Positions 20,937 through 32,365 of a stretch of DNA of 64,000 bases are shown in pieces (the first letter of the stretch is position 1; every line of letters begins with the position of its first letter). The notes beneath the pieces were generated by a model. The model had not been told where the DNA came from, searched no databases, and worked only from the letters and a program-made list of their open reading frames with translations. The stretch covers positions 593,143,038-593,207,037 of the forward strand of contig OZ010786.1 of assembly GCA_963932465.1 (NCBI GenBank), read 5' to 3'. The position numbers and the translations under genes are program-made. Source of the DNA: Maratus speciosus. Taxonomy: Eukaryota; Arthropoda; Arachnida; Araneae; Salticidae.

Positions 20937-22561
20937 ACGGGGTGAAAATGTGCGAAAAGCGTTCTAAAAACGTTCTAAATGCCGATTTGTGAGCAATCTC
21001 AGGAAGAATCAAACTGATTTCAAAAGTAATGATAGTAAATTGATGCTGACAGCCTCTGCTCTAATACAGACGCTATTTCATGTCAGTGTCACTATCACCT
21101 GGAGGTTGCAGAAGCAAAAAACATTCTAAATTTCGATTTTTGTGATCGGTTGGGGCTAGCAACTGGAAATTAGGAAAGGTACCTATTTATTTAGATATAA
21201 ATGATTTTTAAGAACAGTTTCGAAACAATTGGAAATTTAGAAAGCGGGGGTGAAAATGCGCGAAAAGCGTTCTAAAACCGTTCTAAATTGCGATTTCTAC
21301 TCAATCTCAGTATATACCAAGGTTATTTCAAAAGTAATGGTTGTAAATTGATGGTAACAGTTCCTGGTCCAACATTGGCTATATTTTATGTTGCTGTCAC
21401 TACCATCTGGGGGTTGCAAGAGCAAAACATGTTCTAATTTGTATTTCTTGCATAACTGAGGGGTCTAACATTTTGAAATATTGCATGATATTTACTTACA
21501 AGTTGCAACTGCTTTCTAAGAACAGTCAAAAGAAAATTGCAAATTTAAAAGGAAGAAGTGAGCGAAAAGCGTTCTAAATTACAATATTTATGCAATCTTA
21601 TCATATACCAAACCGATATAAATAATAATGATGACAAGTTGTTGGTGATAGAGCCTGCTCAAACATAAGCTATATTTTATGTCTGTGCCACTACCACCAG
21701 AGGGTTGCAGGAGCAAAAAACTTTCTAAATTGCGATTTCTGTGATGCTGAAAAGGCTAGAAACTTTAAATATTGAATGGTAGTTACTTATAAAATATAAA
21801 TGCCTTCGAAGAACTGTCGAAAATAAATTCGAATTAAAAAGGGATGAAGCGAAGGGAAGGTGCGAAAAACATCCTAAAAAATCCTAAATTACGATTTCTA
21901 TACAATTTCAAGGAATATAACCCGATTATAAAAGTAATAGTTGCGAATCAATGGTAACAGTCTTGGATCCTACACAGGCTACATTTTATGCCAATGATTC
22001 TACCACCTGGGGTTCACAGGAACAACAAATGTTTTTAAAAAGGCCTTTAAAAGCTTTCTAAATTACATTTATGTGGAATATTATGTAATAACAAACTGAT
22101 TTAAAAATTAATGTTGGCAAATTAATGGTGACAGTTCCTATTTCAACATAGCCCTTTATGTTGAGAGAGGTGGTAGGACTTGGAATTTGACATGATAGTT
22201 AATTTTAAGATGTAAGAAGATGGTTTCTAAAAAATTCAAAACTGCAAATGAATACTGAAATAAGCGTATTAATTGATCATAAAAGTTTCAAAATATTTTC
22301 TAAATTATCATTTATTTAGTTTGTTTACGTTTTATTAATTTAAGTCTCATTACTGCCTAATGCAGTGTAATAATGATGTTTAGTTAAACTGTGTTTTAAA
22401 TAGTAATTTTTGATTTATTCCTAAGAGTAATAAGTACCTTTTAATGAAAAAAAAATTAATAAAATAAAATTTAGTTAGTAGGTTTTAATAAAAATTAGAC
22501 ATATAAATATCACTTGGCATATTTCAAATATTACGCGAACAACGCCGCGGGGTTTTCCTAG

Positions 22562-23011
22562 TAAATTAATAAATTCGAAATCAAACACAAAAAATTATTT
22601 TCCATGTTCTCCAATGATACCGAAAATGGAAAAAAAAATGAATGTTTTCAAAACTTTTAATCTGAAAATAATCTTTATATAAAAGCATTATTAAAAGACT
22701 TTATATAAATATATATTTAAGTAATCTTTATATGCAGATATATTTATATAATCTTTATCTAAAGACATTTCAGGGGAAATATCATTAAAATGTTCTTGCA
22801 AATAAATAAAATAAGATTATAAATGAATTATACTTATAAAATTATGAAATTAATGATGACTTTAAATAAATAAATTATCACCCCGGACCCCCTTAAGATT
22901 AACTTTCAATCTAGTACGATAGACTCTGCGAATTTCATACGCCCAAGCTAACGTACTGCGCCTTAGTTATGAATATTTAATTGTGTCAAGTTTCAAGATA
23001 TGTGAATAATG
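22562..23011. repeat. AT-rich flank including a decayed tandem-repeat segment
   Basis: 22765-22880 repeats the segment at 17990-18100 (GCAAATAAATAAAATAAGAT and ATTATGAAATTAATGATGAC). The rest holds nothing I can name. Confidence 0.5.
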
Positions 23012-23204
23012 CAGTTTTGCCAGACGGGCTACTTTTAAAAAAATCAGATTCTTGATTGGCACCACTTTTTTTTGAAATGGCAAAATGCGCCTTATTTAAT
23101 CGCATATTAATTAAGGCGAAAACAAAAGAAATTTTACCGTATCCAAAAAGTGGTGAAAATCAAGAAATCTGAATTTAAAAAAAAGTAGCCCACTGGCAAC
23201 ACTG
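23012..23204. mobile_element. hAT MITE, third copy of the CAGTGTTGCCAGATGGGC family
   Basis: The ends are CAGTTTTGCCAGACGGGCTA and AGCCCACTGGCAACACTG. The flanks GAATAATG (23004-23011) and GAGTAATG (23205-23212) match at 7 of 8 bases. The interior CAGATTCTTGATTGGCACCA and TTAATTAAGGCGAAAACAAA agree with 13201-13389. Confidence 0.85.
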
Positions 23205-23531
23205 GAGTAATGTATTCCATACGAACTATTAGAAGTAGATATTCAAATTTATGCTAAATAAGTGCGAAAAATATCACTATATGAAAAAAAAAAAATCCTT
23301 TCTCAAGTCATTTAATTTGACCGAAAAAAAAAAATACTGTACAATCTTTATTTTCTAACGCGTAGAAAATCTAATCATATAAATAGTTGAATACTAGTTT
23401 AACAAATTGGAAATTGCTCGTCAAACGTGGCAAATGAGGTGCGTTCGTACTATAACTAGTTTTATAATTATTTTTTGCACCCCATATTGTACTGAATGTG
23501 TATTTATCTTCAATTCATAAGTGCATAGTCT

Positions 23532-24046
23532 GTAACATCATTAAAATGCACTTGCAATAATTTTTTCCCATTCCCCTTAATGTAACGGAAAAATTTTGAC
23601 TGTCCCTGTCATTAAGCTATACATCCGATTTTCATGAAATTTGAAATGGCTCGACAAAATTTTGCAGCAATTATATATTTAAAATTTCAGCCCATTCGGA
23701 AAGCTGTAACATCATTAAAATGCACTTGCAATAATTTTTCCCATTGGCTTTAATGTAAAGAAAAACTTTTGACTGTCCCTGTAATTAAACTATACATCCG
23801 ATTTTCATAAAATTTGAAATGGCTCGACAAAATGTCGCAATAATTATATGTTTAAAATTTGAGACCATTCGGAAAGATTTAACATCATTAAAATGCACGT
23901 GCAATAATTTTTCCCATTGGCCATAATGTAAAGAAAAACTTTTGACTGTCCCTGTAATTTAACTATACATCCGATTTTCATAAAATTTGAAATGGCTCGA
24001 CAAAATTTTACAACAATCATATATTTAAAATTTCAGACCATTCGGT
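23532..24046. repeat. three-unit ~173-bp tandem repeat
   Basis: Units begin GTAACATCATTAAAATGCAC at 23532 and 23705 and, diverged, at 23879. Each contains TTTTGACTGTCCCTGT.ATTAA, ATACATCCGATTTTCAT and GAAATGGCTCGACAAAAT. The last unit runs into a GGAC/AGAC simple repeat. The layout (short tandem units then a GACA-type microsatellite) is often seen near Helitron 3' ends, but no terminus is identified here. Confidence 0.8.
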
Positions 24047-24073
24047 TGGGTAGTTTTTGCTCTATTATATGCG

Positions 24074-24113
24074 GACGGACGGACAGACAGACGGACGGAC
24101 AGACAGACGGACT
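24074..24113. repeat. GGAC/AGAC simple repeat
   Basis: It is a tetranucleotide microsatellite of GGACGGACGGACAGACAGAC type. A related GACA run occurs at 27178-27208. Confidence 0.85.
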
Positions 24114-24407
24114 GAACGACGACTATAGGTGCTACGTATTTATATAACTAGTAAATCTGCAGATCAGGAGCCTCAACGTCAGCTCTGCAAGTCACTGTTT
24201 TTAGACACACTTTGGTAATATTCAATTTCCTGCAAACCGCAATTTAAAGTTTTCAAATTATGGAATTATTTATAAGAATAAAAAATACGAAGTTTTCAGA
24301 CATTAGAAGCATTAAATTAAAAACGTTGTTATGGAAGGATATTTTGAAATAATTTTCATGAGCTACTAATTCTGAATTTTTTTTAAATAATAAAATAGAT
24401 TTCTTCA

Positions 24408-24444
24408 GGGGGGGGGGGGGGCTCCGCCCCCTGAACTCCCCGTG
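24408..24444. repeat. G14 tract with GC hairpin
   Basis: A run of 14 G is followed by CTCCGCCCCCTGAACTCCCC, which can pair back with the G run. It is strikingly GC-rich in an AT-rich context and is probably the terminus of an unidentified element. Confidence 0.6.
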
Positions 24445-25171
24445 GTGTCATTAATTTACATATGTAACTTTTTATTTATTGCGCTAATGGTTATCGCAAA
24501 TCTTAAATTTCTTTTTATACTTCCGAGCCTTAATTTTCAATACTGGTGGACAGAAAATGATTCACATTGACGCAATTATATTAAAAGTTTAGGTTTTATG
24601 AATAAAAATATAATTTCCTTTTAAAAATAAAATAATTTTCATTCATATTTTCTGAAATGAGGCGGCATTAAGAAGTAACACTCGTCATAAAATATTTTTT
24701 TAGGTAATCTATTTAATGCTTGGTTTTTAAGAATGAGAATATTTATTTCCCAATACAATGACGTCATTTTCGACAGCGATAATTCTGCGGTGTAAAATTT
24801 TGACATTTACTATATATTTGATTTTCAAAAGTTTTTTTTTTCTTTCTCATTGAAATTTTCGATTAAAAATTAACATTTCTGTTAGCTGTGTGCAGACGAT
24901 AAACCATGAGATATTAGTAACATTTCTTTTAATAATAGGAATTAATATCATAACGCAAGTAATTTTTATTTCAACCTCAAAGCATATTAGTTTTATTTTT
25001 GATATATGAGATCAAATTCACCTTCTTTTCGTATTTTAGTTTTATTTCCAATATGAAGACGTATTCATGTCTATTTATTATTTCATTTTCCTCTTGCACA
25101 TGAAAATCTTTCAAATCAAAATTAACTGTTTAGGATAAATTATTTTTCTGGGATAGGATTTTCTTGGCAAC

Positions 25172-25174
<3 letters not shown>

Positions 25175-25213
<39 letters not shown>
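25175..25213. repeat. long poly-A tract
   Basis: About 39 A residues run without interruption. It could be a retroposon tail, but no body or target duplication was recognised upstream. Confidence 0.8.
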
Positions 25214-25215
<2 letters not shown>

Positions 25216-25799
25216 TTGTTAAATTTTATAGCAAAATGTCGATTTATTCCTTATGAAAATAATGAACTTCTTAATTTAAAAGAAAAAATATTTGAACAAA
25301 ATAAGTAGAATATAGTCTTTCTTTATTTCTGGGGTAAATATCATCTATATCTAAAGTCACAAAGGCATTAATTCGTCCCTTTTGACTTTGATTGACTTCA
25401 AACAATTACACATACTTTCACATTTACGATATTTTTAGGTGTAGTTCCGTCGCTAGGCAACAGTTAAAAGAAAATAAAACAATGAAATATGTGCTTTGAA
25501 AAAAAGTAAATTTATAAAAAGATATATTATTGGAACACATATATAAAATACCTCCATAAGTTAAACACCAAATTAAAAAACTCTGACAAATGTATACACA
25601 AAATTTCAAACTAATATGAATAATGTATGGTTCTAATTAGAAATTACATCATCTATAATTTACTATTTAAATCCTTCAATCACATGAGCCATTTCCTTTC
25701 AACAAATAAAAATGGAAAAATCGTCTGAATTGCTATAGGAAAGCATTAAGTCGCAAAATAAAATCTCTCTATTCTAAAAAAAAGTAACTCCCGCTGTCA

Positions 25800-25821
25800 C
25801 CGCCGCCGCCGCCGCCGCCGG
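25800..25821. repeat. CCG trinucleotide repeat
   Basis: Seven CCG/CGC units lie in otherwise AT-rich DNA, with no coding frame of interest around them. Confidence 0.8.
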
Positions 25822-26583
25822 TTTTGAATTTTTTGTGACCGGAGGTCTTTCTTCGTTAATATTAAGAACAATAATGCATACAAAAATATGAAAATTGGTA
25901 GTATTATACAGAAATGTTTGATAAACACGCTGATGTAGACAGTTTTCAAATCGAAGAATTATTTTAAGAGATATTTAATGCTAAAGTTGGACAAAATCGT
26001 TCCATTAAAAAAGTTTTATAGGAGCAAAAACTATACATCGGAATTTAATACTTTTTAGATCATTTTATACGTTATAATTTCCCGGTGTGCAGAAATAATT
26101 TATTTTTTTAATTTGACTCATTTTTCTAGGTTTCATTTCTATTTTAAATTCAAATTTTCAGCATTTCGAGAGATATTTTTTTACTTATTTCAGAAAATTG
26201 TACTAATTTAACCTGTTGCCAAACTGTATAAACAACGGAAACAATGATGTTTGCTTCAAATAAAAAATTTATTTACGCGTGACTATTATAAACAGAAAAG
26301 AAAAACTTTCAAATTAGAATTAAATAATTACGTATAAAAAGCAGGAACTTATTGAAAATTACTTCATCTATAATTACACGTGAATTTTAACAGAGAAAGG
26401 ATATTGTAAAGTAATAAATTCATTAACATACGTTAGAAGTCTTAAATAGGAGAAATTACATCACATTTACGTCACATTACACTTATTACGTAAAATAAAC
26501 AAAAAATAATATTGCAAAATAGTAGTTTAAATTTAAAAATAGCGCGAGACATTTACTTGATATTTTGAGATGAACTTTTCAAC

Positions 26584-26614
<31 letters not shown>

Positions 26615-27003
26615 GACAGCGCAAATAATATTTCATTTCTAATAAAAGCATTTTCACGTGAATATTAAAAAGGGAAAGAAAAGTTTGGTGAAAATTACGT
26701 CAGATTAAAAACGATATATTTAAAATGTTTTATTTAAAAGGACTTCCTTTTCGCTTTGTTAAAAAATACCGGGAGACAAAGACTCTGTTTACTTAATTCA
26801 TTTTATATTAGATGATTTTGAAATGCCATTGTATCTTTTAACAGCAGCTGATTTTTCCGTAAAATTCCCCAATCAAAGAGAAATGAATAGAAACCCGTTT
26901 ATAGGGCGATCGCCTTTGTTTTTTTAATTATAATTCAATCTTCCAAAAAAATTCAATTAAAGCCGATCAAATTAGCGTGCTTTTAGAGACTGCAGTGTCT
27001 GAA

Positions 27004-27046
27004 CGGGGGGTTGGCGAGCGTAGCTCGTAGGGGGCCGAGCCCCCTA
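27004..27046 (+). other. Helitron-like 3' terminus candidate
   Basis: GGCGAGCGTAGCTCG forms one hairpin, and GGGGGCCGAGCCCCC (stem GGGGGC/GCCCCC) forms a second, immediately followed by TAGT. This reads as CTAG followed by T, the end signature of Helitrons. A matching 5' start was not found, so the element length is unknown. Confidence 0.5.
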
Positions 27047-27174
27047 GTGTTCTATATATTCCGAACGCATGAACCAAATTTAACCAAAAACTATACAGCT
27101 AAATCCGGGGATTTTACCAACATGCATTCTTAATTTTAAGCTAATCGGATGCTTTTTACAGCAGTTATCGCGGA

Positions 27175-27177
<3 letters not shown>

Positions 27178-27208
<31 letters not shown>
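27178..27208. repeat. GACA simple repeat
   Basis: A run of GACAGACAGACAGACAGACA lies about 130 bp after the hairpin at 27004-27046. Confidence 0.85.
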
Positions 27209-27212
<4 letters not shown>

Positions 27213-27324
27213 GGAAACCAAAACTTTTCGTGTCTCCACAGTAAGCCTTCACTGACGTTTCGGCAATTACGAACGCACCTAAAAAGGGGTTTCTGTTCAA
27301 GAACATACTTATATGCAACATGTA

Positions 27325-28382
27325 CAGTCGTGGAAAAAAAGTAAACACACCCTACTAACTCCTCAACAAATTATCGTAGAAGAAAGTTACTGGTACCGAA
27401 CGATTGGAAATAAAGTCTACTTTTAAATGATGTATATAAAATTTGCTTAGGGGGCCATCTACATATTAAAACGAATCCAAACTTCATTTTTTTTTCAATG
27501 ACAATACCCAATTTTAACGAGATATCTCAAATCTTCGGTTCAAACTATGCCTAGACATCGAATTTCAAGTCATTTGAATAATAAGTTTTAGAATTATAAA
27601 CATTCAAAATTTAGTGTTTCTAATGTTAAATTACATTTTCATATTTTTATTTATATCTCCAGAAATTATGCTCCTAATGTGCTAATTTTTTGTGTAGCAA
27701 TAATACTAATATACCCAAACATAAATGCGCTGAATTTGCAATTTTTATAACTTTATGATATGAATTATGATTTATGAAATTAATACTCGAAAAAAATATG
27801 CAACCTACAATTTTTTTGATGGAATTATATTTATTAAGTGTTGCTTTATGGAAATCCAAAATTTCACATTTTTTTTCCAAGTAGTTTTCAAATTATGCTC
27901 AAAAAACGGCAAAATGATGGTTTAAGGGGCCGCTATAATAGAAGTGACTAGATACTTTCAAATTTCTTTTGCTGTCGTGTAATCTAGCAGGCTTGATTGA
28001 CTTCTTAAGGTGCCTTGATCAAGATGAGGGCTCTCTCGGTTAACAATCGAGTTCCGAACTTCAATTTGGATACAGCCCTTAAAATACGCTCGTTTTAAAA
28101 TAATTAATTTCTCAGAAACGTATTGTATGAATTGCATAAAAATTTGTTTTTAGGCTAAATGAAGGGTGTAGAATTCATTTATGCTGTCAGAATTGTATAC
28201 TGCTATTAAAAAAAACAAAGTTACGGTTCGTTTTAATATGTAGATGGCCCCCTAAGCGAATTTCATTTATATCATTTAAAAGTAGACTTTATTTACAATC
28301 GTTCGGTACCAGTAACTTTCTTCTACGATAATTTGTTTAAGAGTTAGTAGGGGGTGTTTACTTTTTTTTTTTTCCACGACTG
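27325..28382. mobile_element. Tc1/mariner-type element with ~190-bp TIRs
   Basis: The ends are CAGTCGTGGAAAAAAAGTAA and, reversed, CAGTCGTGGAAAAAAAAAAA, flanked by TA at 27323-27324 and 28383-28384. The inverted repeats extend about 190 bp and include GAAAGTTACTGGTACCGAAC and GGGGGCCATCTACATATTAA. The 700-bp middle shows no transposase motif; the 68-codon minus frame 27674-27880 is not recognisable. It is non-autonomous. It interrupts a unit of the decayed tandem repeat (GTTTCTGTTCAAGAAC at 27289, resuming as GTATTCGCTATAAACTTTTC at about 28418). Confidence 0.8.
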
Positions 28383-28600
28383 TACAACAAGAACATAATT
28401 ATATACATATGTGCTTAAAGTATTCGCTATAAACTTTTCTCTCTCATTATTAATAAGTTAATAAATTAAAAAAAAACACACAAATTTTATAATCCAAATT
28501 CTCAATGCATTTAATTTAACTAAAATATATCGTAAAAAGTCTATTTTCTATCCAGAAGATAATACATTCACATAAACATGAAAATCTCAAAAATGATTGA

Positions 28601-28810
28601 TTAACACTAGAACTACCGAAAATTTGAGTCAAATTTTATAAAAATATTTCACACCATAATTTTGATTTAAAACGGTTTAAGTTTATTATTTAACGTTTTT
28701 CTTCTTTGTATCACTTAAACTTATTTCATAATCAAATTTCTGGTTTGAACCGAAACATATTTATACATGGTAGCCGCCAAAATGAGGACTTACATCAGTT
28801 CTAGTTTTTA
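28601..28810. mobile_element. piggyBac-type MITE (TTAACACTAGAAC family)
   Basis: The left end is TTAACACTAGAACTACCG. The right end AGTTCTAGTTTTTA is decayed from GTTCTAGTGTTAA. The interior TATTTCACACCATAATTTTG and TTCTGGTTTGAACCGA is shared by the family. Confidence 0.7.
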
Positions 28811-28825
28811 CCCCTTCACGGTCGT

Positions 28826-29037
28826 TTAACACTAGAACGGCGGAAATTTTTACTCAAGTTTAAAAAAAAAAAATATTTCACACCAGAACTTTTACTTAAA
28901 ACTATTTAACTTATTTATTTAAGTTATTTTTGCGCAGCATATATTAATCTTGTATTACAAAAAAATTTCTGGTTCGAATCGACATGTATTCATTCAGAAA
29001 GGGTCAAAATGACCCCTCGCCGCCGTTCTAGTGTTAA
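28826..29037. mobile_element. piggyBac-type MITE nested in foldback element
   Basis: It is bounded by TTAACACTAGAACGGCGG and GCCGCCGTTCTAGTGTTAA with exact TTAA edges. The subterminal palindrome GGGTCAAAATGACCC corresponds to the one in the 19200-20936 element. It splits the left arm of the surrounding foldback element after its first ~20 bases. Confidence 0.85.
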
Positions 29038-29205
29038 TATTTGGAAAAACCATCAAAAGTGTACCTATATTTTTTATTACAGAAATTGAATAATTATAAG
29101 GTTTCTAAATAAAATATGCAATTAGTTTATTTTTAAGCCATAAAAACAATATTTTATAGCCATATTCATATTTGACCAAAAGCCATCATACGAAAATTAT
29201 GTGTC

Positions 29206-29414
29206 TTAACCTCTTAAGCTCCGTCTCCGATAAATGTAGGTTACTTTTTTTTATTACTCAGATTGTTTGATTCCCACCACCGTAGTTTACACAGATAAAA
29301 TGATGGGAAAATAAAGCCATTTACACTATTAAAAAAAAAAACTGGTGGGAGTCAAACAATCTGAATTAAAAGATAGTAGCCTACATTTATCGGGGGCGGA
29401 GCTTAAGAGGTTAA
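29206..29414. mobile_element. TTAA MITE at the hinge of the foldback element
   Basis: TTAACCTCTTAAGCTCCGTC and GGCGGAGCTTAAGAGGTTAA form a long TIR continuing through CGATAAATGTAGG. TTAA is at both edges. Inner CAGATTGTTTGATTCCCACC is mirrored by GGTGGGAGTCAAACAATCTG. It is either an insertion at a TTAA in the hinge or the original core. Confidence 0.8.
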
Positions 29415-29801
29415 GACTCATAATTCTCGCATGATGGCTTTTATACAAATATGAATATGGCTATAGAATATTGTTTTTTCGCCTTAAAAATAAACTAATT
29501 GCATATTTTATTTAGAAACCTTATAATTATTCAATTTCTGTAATAAAAAAAATAGGTACACTTTTGATGTTTTTTTCAAATATTAAGCGACCGTGACGGG
29601 GCTAATATTCCAGTTATCATCAGAAAGGCTTGATTCATCAGAATCCATATCAAAATGACAAAAATATTACAAATCTATGACAAATCTATGGCAAATTATA
29701 GATAGTACAAATCAAACCAGAGAGCTCATATTCAAAGACTTCAAATGGAAATGCCAGTTCAATTTTTCTGGTTTCAGAAGTTTTTTCCAGCAATTAAATC
29801 T

Positions 29802-29886
29802 CCAGCCCGAGAATATGACGGGCACGAGAAATAACGAACGACACCTCAGCCCGAGATATTGACGGGAGCGAGAATTAAGGGGTTAA
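29802..29886. mobile_element. right-end fragment of a TTCTCGCTCCCG TTAA MITE
   Basis: CAGCCCGAGAATATGACGGG is repeated as CAGCCCGAGATATTGACGGG, ending AGCGAGAATTAAGGGGTTAA. It matches the ends of 720-915 and 38905-39121. A left end is not recognised, and the 61-codon frame 29677-29862 is not a gene. Confidence 0.55.
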
Positions 29887-29903
29887 ATTAGTAAAAAAAA
29901 AAA

Positions 29904-31920
29904 GTTTCTTTTAAACAATATTCTTAATTGCAACAGATTTGTTTAAAGTATTCGCTATAAACTTTTCAAATGTTTTATTTGTACTTAATAACTCAATACG
30001 TTTAATTTGTTTGAAAATATATTTTCTAACCGGAAGAAAATTCAGTCATATAAATATTTGAATATCTGTAATGATTGACTATATTTAACAGTAATGAATA
30101 AAAGGTTTCTTTTCAAGAAAATAGCTGATTACAACAAGTGTGTCTAAAGTTTTAGCTGTGAACTTTTTAAACAAATTATTTTTACTTAATAAATTTGAAA
30201 ATACTGAATAAAATATTATATCAAAGTTCTCAGTATATTTACTTAAATCGAAAAATATTGCAAAAAATATATTTCCTAACCAGAAGGAAATTCAGTCATA
30301 TAACTATTAGAATATCAATAATGATTGATTAAATTTTCAAATAAAAAAAATCCCTGCCGGCTCGGGCCTACAGGCGGAGGTAGATTTCGAAGTTAAGTAC
30401 TAAATTCACCAACAAAACTTAAATCAAGATTAGAGATAAACCCAGTTCCTTCACTAAGAATGAGCTCTAGCGAGCTAAACATTTTGTAAAAATTCTAATA
30501 TACACGAATACACACACGCATGTATATGGATTAGGATTAAAAATGGCTAAAGCAAATTCAGAGAACCTCAAAGTGTTAAAATATGTTAATATTTCCATAG
30601 TCGGGTTTTTATCATGTTTTAATACGTTTCTTCAACCTCACATAACGTTGTATATTCATCTGCTGAGGTCCATTATATTTCTAATGTAACGCAATATTTT
30701 GATTTTTTTTTTTTTTTTAATTCGTCAAACTATTTATTTCATTTTGAATTTTCATTCGTAAATCTTGCTCTAGGAAACTTATGACGTAATATTCAATTTG
30801 TTTTAAATTCGTCAAACTGTTTATTTAATTTAATTTTCACGTGAAAATCTTACAATAGAAAAGCAATTGTTGTGGTGAGAATTTTATTGCTTTTTTTTAA
30901 TTGTTGGCAACTGTTATGACGAAAAATATTTATTTTTTCCTGTCATTGTTGTGAAAGAGCTGGTTTTACCAGAATCATGTTAAGACGATATTCAAAATTT
31001 TAACTCTTCCCATTTCCTTTCCCTTGTGTCGATTTTGCCCATTTTCAATCCCCGCCGAGATATTAGCCATCTCAAAGCTGTTGGCGAGTTTGAATACGAT
31101 CTGTGCATAATTGCGACTTTTATCGTGCGGGCAATATTTAGTACATACATACATACTATATATATATATATATATGTATAAACTTTTTAGGTGGGGGTGG
31201 TTTTGGGGTTCCTGTGGTCATATAATGAAAAGTTATGAAAGAATTTTTCAAAAGTCGCACCATGATAACGACTGCAATAGGTAGTATCTCTTACGGAATC
31301 TACCTAAAAGTTTCTCTTTCAAAATTCTTAATTACAACGTCTGTGTCTACAGTATTTGTTATAAACTTTTCAAACATATTATTTATACTTGATAAATTCG
31401 AAAACACTCACTAAAACGTATAATCAATACATTCAATTTAAAAATCAATATATCAAAAAAATGTATGTTTAACCAGAAGTGTATTTCAGACATACAAGTA
31501 TTCGAATATCAATAATAGTTGAATAAATTTACTAATAAGAAAAAAAGGTTTCTTTTCAAGAATATATTTAATTACAACAGATGTGCATAAAGTATTCAAA
31601 CTTTTCCAACGCATTATTTATACTCAATAAATTCGAAAACTCTTACTTAAATTTATTAGGAGAAGGCTCAATTCATTTATTTTGAAAGTCTCCGAAAAGT
31701 ATTGTAAAAATTCTATTTTGAATCCTGAAGAAAATCCCATCATTTAAATATTAGGATATCAATAATGATTAATTAAATTTATCAATAGTGAAAAAAAAAA
31801 AAATTTCTTTTCAAGGACATACTTAATTACAATACATGTGTCGAAAATATTTGCTAAAAACTTTTCAAACGCATTATTTATACTTAATAAATTACAATAC
31901 TTTTAGACTATCGATTTCCT
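29904..31920. repeat. decayed tandem array, ~210-255-bp units
   Basis: GTTTCTTTTCAAGAA-like starts occur at 29904, 30115, 31308, 31548 and 31803, each followed by TTAATTACAACAGATGTG and TATTCGCTATAAACTTTTC blocks and preceded by GAATATCAATAATGATTGA. Related isolated units occur at 18232, 27289 and about 60045. This is an old satellite broken up by insertions. A GC-richer patch at 30350-30480 (GCCGGCTCGGGCCTACAGGC) is foreign to it and unidentified. Confidence 0.65.
31141..31180. repeat. CATA and TA simple repeats
   Basis: Short ACAT units are followed by a TATATATATATATATA run. Confidence 0.8.
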
Positions 31921-32365
31921 ATGAAGGCATTTTATTCATTATTTAAGTTACTATTTTCAAGAAAAATTTTATTTATGAAACCTTTTATCATTTTTAGAGA
32001 GAAAGTAAAAGCTAATCAACATATTAAAGATTTTTATTGACATAATAATAAATTAAATATGAAAAATAGAAGATTATTTGACATAAAATTTTATGTTTTT
32101 GTCAGACAGAATTAATGGATATTCAATGTAAATCAATACCTTATCACACATTTTCAGATATGAATATCTATCTATATGTAAAAGTAATAACGCTATAAAA
32201 CATTTATTGTAATCTTTGAATAATACATTTAATGTGACAGCAATAAATAAAGCAAAAAATGACTCTATTTTTAACCAGTAGATAAACCAATTATGTAAAT
32301 ATTTAAATATATTATAAATGATTCGATATTAAATACATTTAATGATTCGATATTCAATATATTTA

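Larger units (their letters stand above)
18340..22250 (+). repeat. eight-unit ~300-bp tandem array inside the Helitron-like element
   Basis: Using the GGCTAT landmark, units occur at 18430, 18736, 19031, 21071, 21377, 21668, 21977 and (diverged) 22150. Spacings are 306, 295, 2040, 306, 291, 309 and 173. Subtracting the 1733-bp insertion from the large gap gives 307, the normal period. Each unit contains GTGCCACTACC..GGGGGTGCAGGAGCAAAA, CGTTCTAAA and a GGGGTGAAAATG block. Divergence increases toward the 3' end. Confidence 0.85.
18308..22561 (+). mobile_element. Helitron-like non-autonomous element built of tandem units
   Basis: It starts TCTATACTAATATTATAAAG followed by AAGTAAAGTTTGTTTG, a start often seen on arthropod Helitrons. 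It ends with the GC hairpin region ACGCGAACAACGCCGCGG followed by TTTTCCTAG. The site is A at 18307 and T at 22562, matching the A/T insertion rule, with TC at the start and CTAG at the end. No Rep/helicase coding sequence is visible. Most of the body is eight ~300-bp tandem units, the fourth interval being interrupted by a piggyBac-like element. Terminal calls are by eye. Confidence 0.65.
24445..27003. other. AT-rich stretch with simple repeats only
   Basis: It contains a poly-A tract (about 25175-25213), a CCG repeat (25800-25821) and a poly-T tract (about 26587-26614). Decayed pairs such as CCTTTTAAAAATAAAATAATT suggest old repeats. Frame 25424-25609 (minus) is a chance AT-rich frame. I see no gene. 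Confidence 0.45.
28807..29605. mobile_element. TTAA foldback element containing two other MITEs
   Basis: The outer ends are ACCCCTTCACGGTCGTTTAA and its reverse ATTAAGCGACCGTGACGGGG, with decayed TTAA (TTTA at 28807, CTAA at 29602). Arms of about 170 bp (29038-29205 against 29415-29588) match closely, for example CAAAAGTGTACCTATATTTT and its complement. One MITE sits in the left terminus (28826-29037) and another lies exactly at the hinge between the arms (29206-29414). Without those insertions the element would be a ~380-bp hairpin. Confidence 0.75.

Noticed and set aside
25175..25213. Processed retrocopy tail at the long poly-A tract
   Set aside because: No coding or retroelement sequence is recognisable upstream and no target duplication was found.
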